Source: JAGWBD01 sp965197455
GTDB taxonomy: Bacteria > Chloroflexota > Anaerolineae > Aggregatilineales > Phototrophicaceae
Length of the DNA: 64,000 bases
Reading direction: 5' to 3'
NCBI GenBank assembly: GCA_965197455.1
Contig: OZ240208.1
Location: forward strand, 930,001 to 994,000
Shown here one piece after another: positions 52,031 through 60,272 of this stretch. Position 1 is the first letter of the stretch. Each line of letters starts with the position of its first letter. The position numbers and the translations under genes were made by a program. The notes beneath the pieces were generated by a model. It did no database searches. It saw only the letters and a list, made by a program, of their open reading frames with translations, and had not been told where the DNA came from.

Positions 52031-53002
52031 ATGAACGAGCTTGATGAAACTATTCTCATCGCAGCAGCGCCCGAAGTAGTCTGGGCGCAGGTGAGCGACA
52101 TTAACCAGAATCCCGCCTGGCAGAGCGACTGCCAAAGCGTGGTCTTTCTATCCAAGCAGCGCAGTGGCAAGGGCACGCGCTGGCGCTACCGCAACCTCTC
52201 CGACAAGGAATTCGAGCTGGAAGTAACCGCCTGGTATGACGGACTTGGTTACGAGTATCGCTTCCTGGACGGTAGCGCGCGTGGCCGCATCCGTCTGCAG
52301 GAGATTGCGGAAGGGACCACGGTGCAGTGGACCTTCAGCTACGAGACCCAGGGCCGCCTGGGCGGTATGCGGAATGCACTGGGCATGAAGCGCAACTATC
52401 ACAAACACCTGGAGGACAGCCTGCAGGCTCTACTGGCCACTGTGATACGAACGATTGGCAACGACAACACCTTCGAGGCGCGCTCGCTGATGCGCGATTC
52501 CCTCTCCTACGATGCGCGCGCCAACTATAAATCTCGCCACCCCTCCCAGGCACGTGACGAAAAGGCCACTGAGCCACCGGTACAGGTCGAGGAGCCAGCG
52601 CCGCTGGAAGAGGACACACGTCCCAATCCGGTGTTTGCTGATGTGGCCGAAGACAGTCCGCTGGCACGGCAGCCCGTGGAATCTGAACCTGCGCCGCCAG
52701 CGGTAGAGACGGAGCCTCCACGACCACCGGCCCCCGCGTCAGGCCAGCCAGAACCGAGTATCTGGGATGTGTTTGGCCTGGATCGCCCGCAGCAGGAAAT
52801 TATCGCAGAGCAGCCGGCGCCAGAACCCGCGCCGGTTCCAAAACCGGTCGTTGTGGCGCCTGTGGTTGTGGAAACCTTGCGCGCAGCGCCAGACCCGGAA
52901 TTAGTCCGAAACGCGCTGTTAGCTATCCGGTCAGAACATCCGGGGTTGCGGAAGCTGCACCGCAGCAGTCAGGCGCGACGCAGCAATCAGGGCCCAGGCT
53001 GA
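52031..53002 (+). CDS. SRPBCC-fold protein with Pro/Glu-rich C-terminal tail
   Basis: A 323-residue protein. Residues 1-150 resemble polyketide cyclase/START-like SRPBCC domains: TILIAAAPEVVWAQVSDINQ, the strand-rich centre and HLEDSLQALLATV as the terminal helix. Residues ~165-300 are disordered and rich in Pro, Glu and Val (EEPAPLEED, PPAVETEPPRPPAPASGQPE). A short basic end (KLHRSSQARRSNQGPG) follows. The N-terminal fold usually binds lipids or hydrophobic ligands; the tail may mediate interactions. Transcription is probably leaderless. Confidence 0.8.
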   Translation: MNELDETILIAAAPEVVWAQVSDINQNPAWQSDCQSVVFLSKQRSGKGTRWRYRNLSDKEFELEVTAWYDGLGYEYRFLDGSARGRIRLQEIAEGTTVQWTFSYETQGRLGGMRNALGMKRNYHKHLEDSLQALLATVIRTIGNDNTFEARSLMRDSLSYDARANYKSRHPSQARDEKATEPPVQVEEPAPLEEDTRPNPVFADVAEDSPLARQPVESEPAPPAVETEPPRPPAPASGQPEPSIWDVFGLDRPQQEIIAEQPAPEPAPVPKPVVVAPVVVETLRAAPDPELVRNALLAIRSEHPGLRKLHRSSQARRSNQGPG

Positions 53003-53004
53003 TT
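52985..53004. terminator. Possible short bidirectional hairpin
   Basis: AATCAG (52985-52990) and CTGATT (52999-53004) form a 6-bp stem between the SRPBCC stop region and the 3' end of tRNA-His. The T-runs are short, so this is a weak call. Confidence 0.35.
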
Positions 53005-53006
53005 TG

Positions 53007-53079
53007 GGTGGGTGATGGGGCTCGAACCCACAACACACGGAACCACAATCCGATGCTCTACCTTTGAGCTACACCCACC
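53007..53079 (-). tRNA. tRNA-His (GTG anticodon)
   Basis: The 5' end GGTGGGTG pairs over 8 bp with CACCCACC, consistent with the extra G-1:C73 pair of tRNA-His. The anticodon loop is TTGTGGT, anticodon GTG, and the T-arm holds GGTTCGAGCC. The outermost pair of the anticodon stem is T-T. CCA is not encoded. Confidence 0.94.
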
Positions 53080-53139
53080 ATGCGGGCGCAGTTTACCATG
53101 CTGACCGCGAAATTCCAGCCAGAGTAGCGGGTGATCTGC

Positions 53140-53892
53140 TCAGGTCAGGGTCGCCAGCATCAGGTCCGGCCGGTCGCTGACAATGCCATTCACTCCCAGT
53201 GCCTGAAGCTCCAGCGCACGCGCAGAGTCGTTAACCGTCCAGGTGTTCACCAATCGTCCAGCTGCCCTGGCTGTCGCCATGAACGCCGAATCGACCTCTT
53301 CATGCGCCGGGTGATGCGCCTCACAGCCGAGTGAGAGCGACTGCTCCAGCCACTCCGCAGGCATGTCTACAAAGCTGAGGCAGCCTATAGGCACCTGCGG
53401 CATGATTTTTCGAAAGCGCGTCAGCGCCAGCGGATTGAAGGAGGAAACCAGCACCCGTTGCTCCATCGCGGCTGCGCGGATTTCACGCGCCACGACCTCT
53501 TCAATGCCGTCGTCCTGCTGCGGCAAGGTCTTGATTTCCACGTTGATCAGCAGTCGCTGGCCCACCGCCTCAAACACTTCGGCCAGCGTCGGAATCACAC
53601 TGCCGCGCCAGGCTGTGCCAAACCAGGAACCGGCATCCAGTTCGCGCAGTTCCGCCAGACTCATGTCACAGACCGTGCCGCTGCCATCGGTCGTCGCGTC
53701 CACAGAAAAGTCGTGGATGACCACCGCGTGTCCGTCACTGGTCAGCTGCACGTCCAGCTCGACCCCGTCAGCGCCAACCTCGGCCGCCCGCTCAAAGGCC
53801 GCCAGCGTATTCATTGGCGCGGCGGCGCTGAAGCCGCGATGACCGTAGACCAGCGGTCGCTCACGGACCCAGGCTGACATATCAGTCGACAT
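53140..53892 (-). CDS. Glycerophosphodiester phosphodiesterase (GDPD) family protein
   Basis: About 250 residues. The ATG at 53892 follows GGAGG by 6 nt, so I discard a longer N-terminal frame that is antisense-like and basic. GDPD signatures: YGHRGFSAAAPMNTLAAFER, EVGADGVELDVQLTSDG and HDFSVDATTDGSG, supplying the His-Glu-Asp-His catalytic and metal residues. The ending GVNGIVSDRPDLM is also standard. It hydrolyses glycerophosphodiesters to glycerol 3-phosphate and an alcohol. Start overlaps the Rieske stop by 11 bp. Confidence 0.92.
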   Translation of the reverse strand: MSTDMSAWVRERPLVYGHRGFSAAAPMNTLAAFERAAEVGADGVELDVQLTSDGHAVVIHDFSVDATTDGSGTVCDMSLAELRELDAGSWFGTAWRGSVIPTLAEVFEAVGQRLLINVEIKTLPQQDDGIEEVVAREIRAAAMEQRVLVSSFNPLALTRFRKIMPQVPIGCLSFVDMPAEWLEQSLSLGCEAHHPAHEEVDSAFMATARAAGRLVNTWTVNDSARALELQALGVNGIVSDRPDLMLATLT

Positions 53893-54199
53893 CATCAACC
53901 TCCACCAGGACTGTATTGTCCTGCACGCGCACGGGATAGACCCTGATTGGCCGCACCGCAGGTGGCAAGGTGACCGAACCATCACGCAGGTCAAAGCGCG
54001 CATAGTGGCGCGGGCATTCGATTTCACAGCCCACCAGGCGTCCGTCCGCAAGGGGGCCGTCATCATGCGTGCAGATGTCGGCAACGGCATAATGTGTGCC
54101 ATCGACGTTGAACAGCGCGATGACATGGTGCGCCACTTCGAACACGAAGCGCTCGCCGGACGCCAGCTCATCGGCTGCGGCGACCTCCACCCAGGTCAT
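53882..54199 (-). CDS. Rieske-type [2Fe-2S] ferredoxin
   Basis: A 105-residue protein with the two Rieske motifs: CTHDDGPL (C-x-H) and CPRHYARFDL (C-x-x-H). It is a soluble small ferredoxin of the kind that supplies electrons to oxygenases or accompanies SUF operons. Its start overlaps the SufU stop (ATGA), so both are cotranscribed. It may serve as an electron carrier or a client of the SUF machinery. Confidence 0.92.
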   Translation of the reverse strand: MTWVEVAAADELASGERFVFEVAHHVIALFNVDGTHYAVADICTHDDGPLADGRLVGCEIECPRHYARFDLRDGSVTLPPAVRPIRVYPVRVQDNTVLVEVDDVD

Positions 54200-54570
54200 T
54201 CCCCCACTCCTTCAGAGCCGAGGTACAGGGCCTTGAGCGGCAACAGCCCGCACTTGACGCGATTCATGGCCAGCGGAATGCCAATCATGTCGAGCATCTC
54301 CTCTCTGGTTAGCGAGCGCGCCTCACCCAGTGGCAACCCCAGGATGCGCTCAGCCAGCATGGAGGCGCTGGCCAGGCTGATGGCGCAGCCCTCCCCATCC
54401 CAGGCCACGGCAGCAATGCGCCCCGCGGCATCCAGCTGCAGCGTCAGGCGCAGCCGGTCGCCGCAGAGCGGGTTGCTTTCCTCATGGTCAATGTCGGCTG
54501 GATCAAGCACGCCCGGGAAGCGCGGATTGCGCGCATGGTCCAGGATGATCTCCCGCTGCAGATCGTCCAT
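54196..54570 (-). CDS. sufU: SufU-like Fe-S assembly / sulfur-transfer protein
   Basis: A 124-residue NifU-N-fold protein. The three Cys ligands lie in ESNPLCGDRL, GEGCAISLASASML and NRVKCGLLPLKAL, with Asp in CGD. SufU accepts sulfur from the cysteine desulfurase SufS in Gram-positive-type SUF systems. Here sufS is missing from the operon. It starts 11 bp after the GH32 stop. Confidence 0.93.
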   Translation of the reverse strand: MDDLQREIILDHARNPRFPGVLDPADIDHEESNPLCGDRLRLTLQLDAAGRIAAVAWDGEGCAISLASASMLAERILGLPLGEARSLTREEMLDMIGIPLAMNRVKCGLLPLKALYLGSEGVGE

Positions 54571-54581
54571 CCGGCGCTCCC

Positions 54582-56084
54582 TCAGTCAGTCTGGTCCCAA
54601 ATGCCTGCCAGAGGCCAGAGCGTTAGTGAATGCAACTGCGCCACACCGCCAATGGCGTAAAGCTCAAGCCCGTCGCTGGCCGCATCCGGGAAGACCCGGC
54701 CGGTGAGCACGGCCACGCCGTCGTTGGCAAAGACCTCAACCGAGGAGCGGTCGATGAAAAGCTGCAGTTTCAGCCTGTCCTCTTCCAGCGCCACTTTCGC
54801 CTCATAAGCGAGCGCGAAGCCGTTGCTGAAATCGTCCTTGCCACCCTGAAAGCGATTTAAAAACAGGCTCCCACGCGCCACATCATAACGCAAGTCGGTC
54901 GCCCGGCCTTCACCGGTTAACACCTTGAGGCCCACTATTTCTGCCGCGCCAGGCTCGATTTCCGCGACCAGCTCCAACATATTGCCATGCATTCCATCCA
55001 GCAGATTCTCACCGGGCCGAATGCTTTCGTCCCGCAGACTCTGTGCCGCGCCACGCAGCGACTGCAAGGTTGCTACCGGCAGCTGTGCCAGACGCGTGCC
55101 CTCGGGAGTGGCGACCAGGCGCAATTCACGCGGCAAGGTCATCGCCCCGCGCCAGGTGGATGTTGGGATCTGATTGGCGTACAACCAGTTGTTCATCCAG
55201 CCGATGTAGACGCGCGCGCCGTCAGGCGTGTTGTTCCAGGTCGTCCCGGCATAGTTGTCCGGACCATGGTCCAGCCACAGGGTAGTCGCACTGGAGTTTT
55301 CATTGCTGAAAGTCTGGCCGTCAAAGTCACCGATAAAGTACTGCACGCCGAGGCCGCCAGGCCCGCCGCCGGCGCTGACCAGCAGCACCCAGCGCTCGTG
55401 ACCGTCGATGTTCAGCGGGAACAGGTCAGGCACTTCCCAGATTGTGCGCATGCTCCCCTGCGAGCCGCCAAATTCGCTGGTCAGCGTCCAGTTTATCAGG
55501 TCGGGTGAATTGAAGAACTGGATGTAGCGGCCTTTGGCCAGGGCCATGACCCACAGGGCATCCGGCTCGTACCAGAACACTTTCGGATCGCGGAAATCGG
55601 TGTTCGGCGACGGGATAACCGGGTTGCCCGCATACTTCGTCCAGTTGCGCCCACGGTCAGTGCTGTAGGCGATGGCCTGACTCTGGTTCTTGTAGGAATA
55701 GATGGCGACCAGGCCGCCATCCGGCAGCAAGCCGCTACTGTTGTTCCGCTCCACCACGGCGCCGCCGGAAAAGATGGTGTCGATTTCGTCGGGGTAAAGT
55801 GCGATGGGCAGGTGTTGCCAGTGCACCAGGTCCGCGCTGACCGCATGTCCCCAGTGCATCGGCCCCCATTCCAGGCCACCGGGGAAATGTTGATAAAACA
55901 GGTGATACTCGCCTTCGTACCAGACCAGGCCGTTGGGGTCGTTCATCCACCACTCCGGCGGGCTGAAGTGAAATTGAGGCCGCCAGGGTTCGTTAAACCG
56001 GGGTTGCGCCATGCTTGCAGTTCCCGTCACCAGCAGCAACATTGTAGCAAACGCAAGCGTTTGTTCGCGAAAGCGCTTGCTCAA
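54582..56084 (-). CDS. Secreted glycoside hydrolase family 32 (levanase/invertase-like), TTG start
   Basis: A 500-residue protein. A TTG at 56084 overlapping the sufD stop gives a signal peptide MSKRFREQTLAFATMLLLVT ending at ASMAQ. The GH32 catalytic features are WMNDPNGLVWYEGEYHLFYQ (nucleophile Asp), FRDPKVFWYEPD (stabiliser Asp) and WEVPDLFPLN (acid/base Glu). A C-terminal beta-sandwich ends with LQLFIDRSSVEVFANDG. It would release fructose from fructans or sucrose outside the cell. Its place between sufD and sufU is unexpected; normally sufS stands there. Confidence 0.9.
   Translation of the reverse strand: MSKRFREQTLAFATMLLLVTGTASMAQPRFNEPWRPQFHFSPPEWWMNDPNGLVWYEGEYHLFYQHFPGGLEWGPMHWGHAVSADLVHWQHLPIALYPDEIDTIFSGGAVVERNNSSGLLPDGGLVAIYSYKNQSQAIAYSTDRGRNWTKYAGNPVIPSPNTDFRDPKVFWYEPDALWVMALAKGRYIQFFNSPDLINWTLTSEFGGSQGSMRTIWEVPDLFPLNIDGHERWVLLVSAGGGPGGLGVQYFIGDFDGQTFSNENSSATTLWLDHGPDNYAGTTWNNTPDGARVYIGWMNNWLYANQIPTSTWRGAMTLPRELRLVATPEGTRLAQLPVATLQSLRGAAQSLRDESIRPGENLLDGMHGNMLELVAEIEPGAAEIVGLKVLTGEGRATDLRYDVARGSLFLNRFQGGKDDFSNGFALAYEAKVALEEDRLKLQLFIDRSSVEVFANDGVAVLTGRVFPDAASDGLELYAIGGVAQLHSLTLWPLAGIWDQTD
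56048..56063. promoter_or_regulatory. 16-bp palindrome at the 5' end of the GH32 gene
   Basis: CAAACGC-AA-GCGTTTG is a perfect inverted repeat about 20 bp inside the GH32 coding frame. It resembles LacI-type catabolic operators, which often control GH32 genes. If real it would provide sugar-specific repression inside the suf operon. It may equally be chance. Confidence 0.3.
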
Positions 56085-57435
56085 GAGCCCGACCCGTTGC
56101 CTCCAACGATTTTACTTTCGACCGTTGCCTGCAAGCGTTCGCGGACGCGCTCGAAAGGCACGCGCGCCAGCAACTCGTCAAAGAAGCCCTTGATGACCAT
56201 CAGCTCTGCTTCAGGACGCGGAATGCCGCGGCTCATCAGATAATAGAGTGGCTCTTCCTCCAGCGTGCCGAAGGTCGCTGCGTGCGAGCACATGACATCG
56301 TCGGCCTCAATCTCAAGGCCAGGAATGGCGTCCATGCGCGCGTCATCGCTGAGCAGCATGTTTCGGCAGGCCTGAAAGCCATCAATGCGTTGCATGCCAG
56401 GCAGCGACTTGATCATGCCCTGCCACAGCGTGCGCGCGTGATCGCGGGCGGCGCCCTTGTAGAGCAGGTCGGAGTTGGTCAGCGGCGCGTTGTGATTCTG
56501 CTGTGTGTCCAGATCGAACATCTGCCGGCCATCGGCAAAGAAGAAGCCGGACATACGGCCGTTGCCGCCCTTTCCGTCAATGTCAAGCTCAAGGAAGGCC
56601 TTGGTCAGCTGACTTCCCGTCACGCCCAGTATCCAGTCCAGACTGGCGTCACGACCAATGCGGGCTCGCTGGTGACTGAATTCCCAGGTCGAGCGATTCC
56701 AGTCCTGCAGCGAGACAAAGGTCAGGTTGGCATTCGCGCCCAGCAGCAACTCGGTCGCCCCGATCCAGGTCGACTGCGTTTCCGCCTCAGCCGAGGCATA
56801 CTCGACCTGTAGCGTGGCCTGCGAGTTTTCTTCCAGCACCACCAGCACGTGCCCGAGGCTGGCGCCAGGCTGCGTGTTGTACATCACAACGTGGAAGGCA
56901 GCTCCGCCGCCACGCCGCGCGGCACGTACAACAGCGCGCCATGCGTCCATAGTGCCGCGTGCAACGCCGCGAACTTGCCATCCGTCGCGCGCACTGCCTT
57001 CGTCAGCAGATGTTCGCGTATCAGAGACCCGTGCTTGCGGGCGGCGTTGCCCAGATCCTGAAAGATCACGCCGCGCGCGGCCAGCGCTTCGTCGCATTCA
57101 CTGCGCTGCAGGCGCCCGTCGACGTAGACCATCGAGCCGCCCTCGCCCGCACCAACCAACGGCTCGAGATTGACGGCCGGCACGGCCTCCAGCCCGGCCT
57201 CAGTCTCCAGCAGGCGACCTGCCTCGTCCCAGCGCAAACCACGATAGTCTGTGCGGCGCCATTCCTCGTCGTTCAGCGAGGGCATGGGCATGCTCTCGGC
57301 AATGGCCCAGGCCGCCAGCCGCGTATCCAGCAGCCACTGCGGCTCATCCAGCGCAGCCGAAAGCGCTTCGACGTCCGCCTGGGTCCAGGCCGGCGCGCTA
57401 CGCGCGGCGCTACGCCTCCTCGCGACTACCACCAT
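56081..57435 (-). pseudogene. sufD: sufD, Fe-S assembly SufBCD complex subunit, single-base frameshift at ~56896
   Basis: The N-terminal half (57435 to ~56896) reads to GALLYVPRGVAAELP; the C-terminal half continues one frame over from HVVMYNTQPGASLGHVLVVL to the end. The join is a missing base at CTGCCTTCC: re-reading the T gives the expected LP-FHVV. Without the shift the first frame ends at 56884. SufD features such as ELDIDGKGGNGRMSGFFFADG and CSHAATFGTLEEEPLYYLMSRG are intact. Frame continuity elsewhere suggests a sequencing or assembly indel, or a very recent mutation. Start at 57435 follows GGGAG. Confidence 0.88.
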
Positions 57436-57516
57436 AGGATCTCCCTGAAGTGTGATGTGGGGCGGACATCAGCCCGCCCGGTTTGTGGGCCTGTATGGAA
57501 TCCTGCCGGCGCAATC

Positions 57517-58970
57517 TCAGCCGATGGAGCCTTCCAGCTGAATCTGCACCAGGCGGTTGAGCTCGAGCGCATATTCCATCGGCAATTCCTTGACCAGCGG
57601 CTCGATGAAGCCGTTCACGATCATCGCGTTCGCCTCAAATTCACTGAGGCCGCGGCTCATCGCGTAAAACAGCTGGTCTTCACCCACCTTGCTGACCGAA
57701 GCTTCATGTCCCATGGTGACCTTGCGCGAGTCAATCTCGATGTAGGGCCACGTGTCGGAGCGACTGGCATCGTCCAGCAGCAAGGCGTCGCAAACCACAT
57801 TGCTCTTGATGTTCTCTGCCTCTTCAACCACCTTGAGCAGGCCGCGGTAGCTGGCGCGGCCGCCATCCTTGCTGATCGACTTGCTGATGATCTGGCTGTG
57901 GTGTTGGGCGCCAGGTGCGTAATCTTCGCGCCTGCATCCTGGTGCTGGCCCGCGCCGGCGAAGGCGATCGAAAGCACCTCACCGTGCGCACCATCTTCCA
58001 TCAACAGCACCGCCGGATACTTCATGGTCAGCTTGCTGCCCAGGTTGGCATCGACCCATTCCATCGTTGCATTTTTGAAGGCCTGGGCGCGCTTGGTGAC
58101 CAGGTTGAAGACATTGTTCGACCAGTTCTGGATAGTCGTGTAGCGGCAGCGCCCGCCTTCCTTCACGATGATTTCAACAACCGCGCTGTGCAGGCTGTCG
58201 GAGCTGTAGGTCGGCGCTGTGCAGCCCTCGACATAATGCACCCATGCGCCTTCATCAACGATGATGAGCGTGCGCTCGAACTGCCCCATGTTCTTCGTGT
58301 TAATGCGGAAGTAGGCCTGCAGGGGCATCTCCACATGCACACCTGGCGGCACGTAAATGAATGAACCGCCGGACCAGACGGCCGTATTCAGCGCCGCGAA
58401 CTTGTTGTCATTCCAGGGGATGACTGTGCCGAAGTACTCGCGCACCATCTCCGGATACTCGCGCAGGGCGCTGTCCATATCGAGGAATATGACGCCCTTT
58501 TGTTCCAGATCCTCGCGAATGTTGTGATACACCGACTCCGAGTCGTACTGCGCACTGACGCCCTGCAGGAACTTCTGCTCGGCCTCGGGAATGCCAAGGC
58601 GGTCAAAGGTGTCCTTGATCTCCGGCGGCACATCATCCCAGTCACGCTCGGTCTGGTCGGTGGCGCGCACGTAGTAGAAAATGTCGTCAAAGTTGATCTC
58701 ATTCAGCAGGGCCGTGTCGCCCCAGTCCGGCATGGGCCGTTCGCTGAAGTGGGCATAGGCCTGTAGCCTGAAATCGGTCATCCAGGCCGGTTCGCCTTTC
58801 ATTTTGCTGATCTGGCGCACCCGCTCTTCATCAAGCCCCTTGTCGCTGACGTAGCTGTAGTTCACATCATCGTCGTGAAAGCCGTAGGTGCTGTCATAAT
58901 CCCCGCGAACATCGCGGAGCTTGCTTTCCTCGATCGTGAACTGCTTTTCGCTCTGCACCAGGTCCGTCAT
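57517..58970 (-). pseudogene. sufB: sufB, Fe-S assembly SufBCD complex subunit, single-base frameshift at ~57897
   Basis: The first frame (start ATG 58970, GGGAG upstream) runs to GQHQDAGAKITHLAPNTT; the rest of SufB lies in another frame from SQIISKSISKDGG to IQLEGSIG. Re-reading one A (ACA then AGC) restores the family sequence, so one base is missing. Hallmarks present: SDKGLDEERVRQISKMKGEP, GCTAPTYSSDSLHSAVVEI and CDALLLDDASRSDTW. The conserved acceptor Cys and C-terminal features survive. The start overlaps the sufC stop (ATGA). Confidence 0.9.
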
Positions 58971-59761
58971 GTCGCTTCTCCCGCCATCGACTCCGGCTCG
59001 CCGTATTTGGCGCGCACCCAATCGTAGCCATTCTCTTCTAGCTTCAGCGCCAGTTGCGCCTCGCCGCTCTCGACGATTTGCCCGTCGAGCATGATGTGCA
59101 CGTAATCCGGGTGCACGTAACTCAGTATACGCTGGTAATGCGTGATGACCAGCACACCCAGTTCCGGCCCGCGCAAGCGGTTGACCCCCTCAGCCACGAT
59201 GCGCAAGGCATCGATGTCCAGGCCGGAATCCGTCTCGTCCAGCACTGCCACACTTGGCTCGAGCGTCGCGAGTTGCAGTATTTCCGCGCGCTTCTTTTCG
59301 CCGCCGCTGAAGCCCTCATTAAGGTAGCGGCCGGCGAAACTGTGATCCATGTTCAGGTCGTTCATCTTGCGCCGCAGCATACGGATGAATTGCGGCACCG
59401 GCATACCCTTGCTCTCCGGATCCGCGGCCTTCATACGCGCGCTGAGCGCATGACGCAGAAAGTTGGCGACGGTCACGCCCGGAATAGAGACCGGATACTG
59501 AAAGGCGAGAAAGAGCCCGGCGCGACTGCGCTCGTCCGGCTCCATCTCCAGCAGGTTTTCACCATAGAAGAACACACTGCCGGAAATCACCTCGTAGGCC
59601 GGGTTGCCCATCAACACGTTCGCCAGGGTGCTCTTGCCGGAACCATTGGGGCCCATGAGGGCATGCACTTCGCCCTGTTTAATCGTGAGCGTCACCCCAC
59701 GCAGGATGACCTCTTCAGTCTCCCCGACCGCTACCAGCAGATCACGGATTTCAAGCGCCAT
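58967..59761 (-). CDS. sufC: SufC, Fe-S assembly ATPase
   Basis: About 264 residues, start at 59761 (MALEIRDLLVAVGE) with AGGGAG upstream. ABC ATPase motifs: Walker A in LMGPNGSGKSTLANVLMG, Q-loop AFQYPVSIPGV, signature NEGFSGGEKKRAEILQ, Walker B VAVLDETDSGLDIDA and switch His in VITHYQR. It drives the SufBCD scaffold. It is the only ABC-type ATPase in the window. It heads the operon behind a near-consensus promoter. Confidence 0.96.
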   Translation of the reverse strand: MALEIRDLLVAVGETEEVILRGVTLTIKQGEVHALMGPNGSGKSTLANVLMGNPAYEVISGSVFFYGENLLEMEPDERSRAGLFLAFQYPVSIPGVTVANFLRHALSARMKAADPESKGMPVPQFIRMLRRKMNDLNMDHSFAGRYLNEGFSGGEKKRAEILQLATLEPSVAVLDETDSGLDIDALRIVAEGVNRLRGPELGVLVITHYQRILSYVHPDYVHIMLDGQIVESGEAQLALKLEENGYDWVRAKYGEPESMAGEAT

Positions 59762-59828
59762 GCAGTGGCCACTCCCTCTATTGTTTGCGCCTGTTAACTT
59801 TGCAAGGTAACCAATGGTGAACATCCGC

Positions 59829-59858
59829 AGTATACCAGTCAGTGACGCTACATGTCAA
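59829..59858 (-). promoter_or_regulatory. Predicted promoter of the suf operon
   Basis: On the minus strand TTGACA (59858-59853) and TATACT (59834-59829) are separated by 18 bp. Transcription would start near 59822, about 60 nt before the sufC start. Confidence 0.75.
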
Positions 59859-59880
59859 CCGGCGGCCAACAGCGGCCTGG

Positions 59881-59909
59881 TTGGCCGACACCGGGCACTG
59901 TGGTAGGAT
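59881..59909 (+). promoter_or_regulatory. Predicted promoter of the MIP18-family gene
   Basis: TTGGCC (59881-59886) and TAGGAT (59904-59909) are 17 bp apart. The leader of about 42 nt carries an AGGGA ribosome site before the ATG at 59958. Confidence 0.5.
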
Positions 59910-59957
59910 GCGGGTTGAAGCAGCGATGAATTTCTGCCTCCTGACAGGGAAACCGCC

Positions 59958-60272
59958 ATGACGGAACAACAGGAAGTACAAACCAGGGAAGAAGGACTGA
60001 TGCAATCCTTGCGTCAGGTAATCGACCCCGAAATTGGCATGAACGTAGTCGAACTGGGTCTCATCCGCGGTACAGAGATCTACGATGACCGCGGGCATGT
60101 CATCATGATCATGACGACGCCCTTCTGCCCTTATGCGCCCCAGCTGCTGGAACAGACCCGCCGCACAGCGCAGGATTTTCTCGGCCTGCCTGCCACCATC
60201 GAGATGGGCCTTGAAATGTGGGACCCCTCCATGATGGAAGAAGGTCTGGCGGACGACTGGGGCCTGCTCTAG
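59958..60272 (+). CDS. MIP18-family (DUF59) metal-sulfur cluster assembly factor, SufT-like
   Basis: A 104-residue protein: GLMQSLRQVIDPEIGMNVVE, then ELGLIRGTEIYDDRGHVIMI and MTTPFCPYAPQLLEQTR with the conserved Cys. Such proteins aid Fe-S cluster delivery. It is divergent from the suf operon and shares its intergenic region, which supports a role in the same process. Its stop overlaps the convergent M23-like gene by 4 bp. Confidence 0.9.
   Translation: MTEQQEVQTREEGLMQSLRQVIDPEIGMNVVELGLIRGTEIYDDRGHVIMIMTTPFCPYAPQLLEQTRRTAQDFLGLPATIEMGLEMWDPSMMEEGLADDWGLL

Noticed and set aside
53893..54171. Extended N-terminus of the GDPD gene
   Set aside because: It overlaps the Rieske gene in another frame and has a shadow-like composition.
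56884..57912. Programmed ribosomal frameshifting in sufB and sufD
   Set aside because: No slippery heptamer or downstream pseudoknot is apparent at either site, and SufB/SufD are not known to use recoding.
59761..59824. In-frame extension of sufC reading MFTIGYLAKLTGANNRG, similar to the start of MerR regulators
   Set aside because: Only ~12 residues match, it overlaps the predicted transcription start, and the ATG at 59761 has a proper ribosome site. Probably chance.
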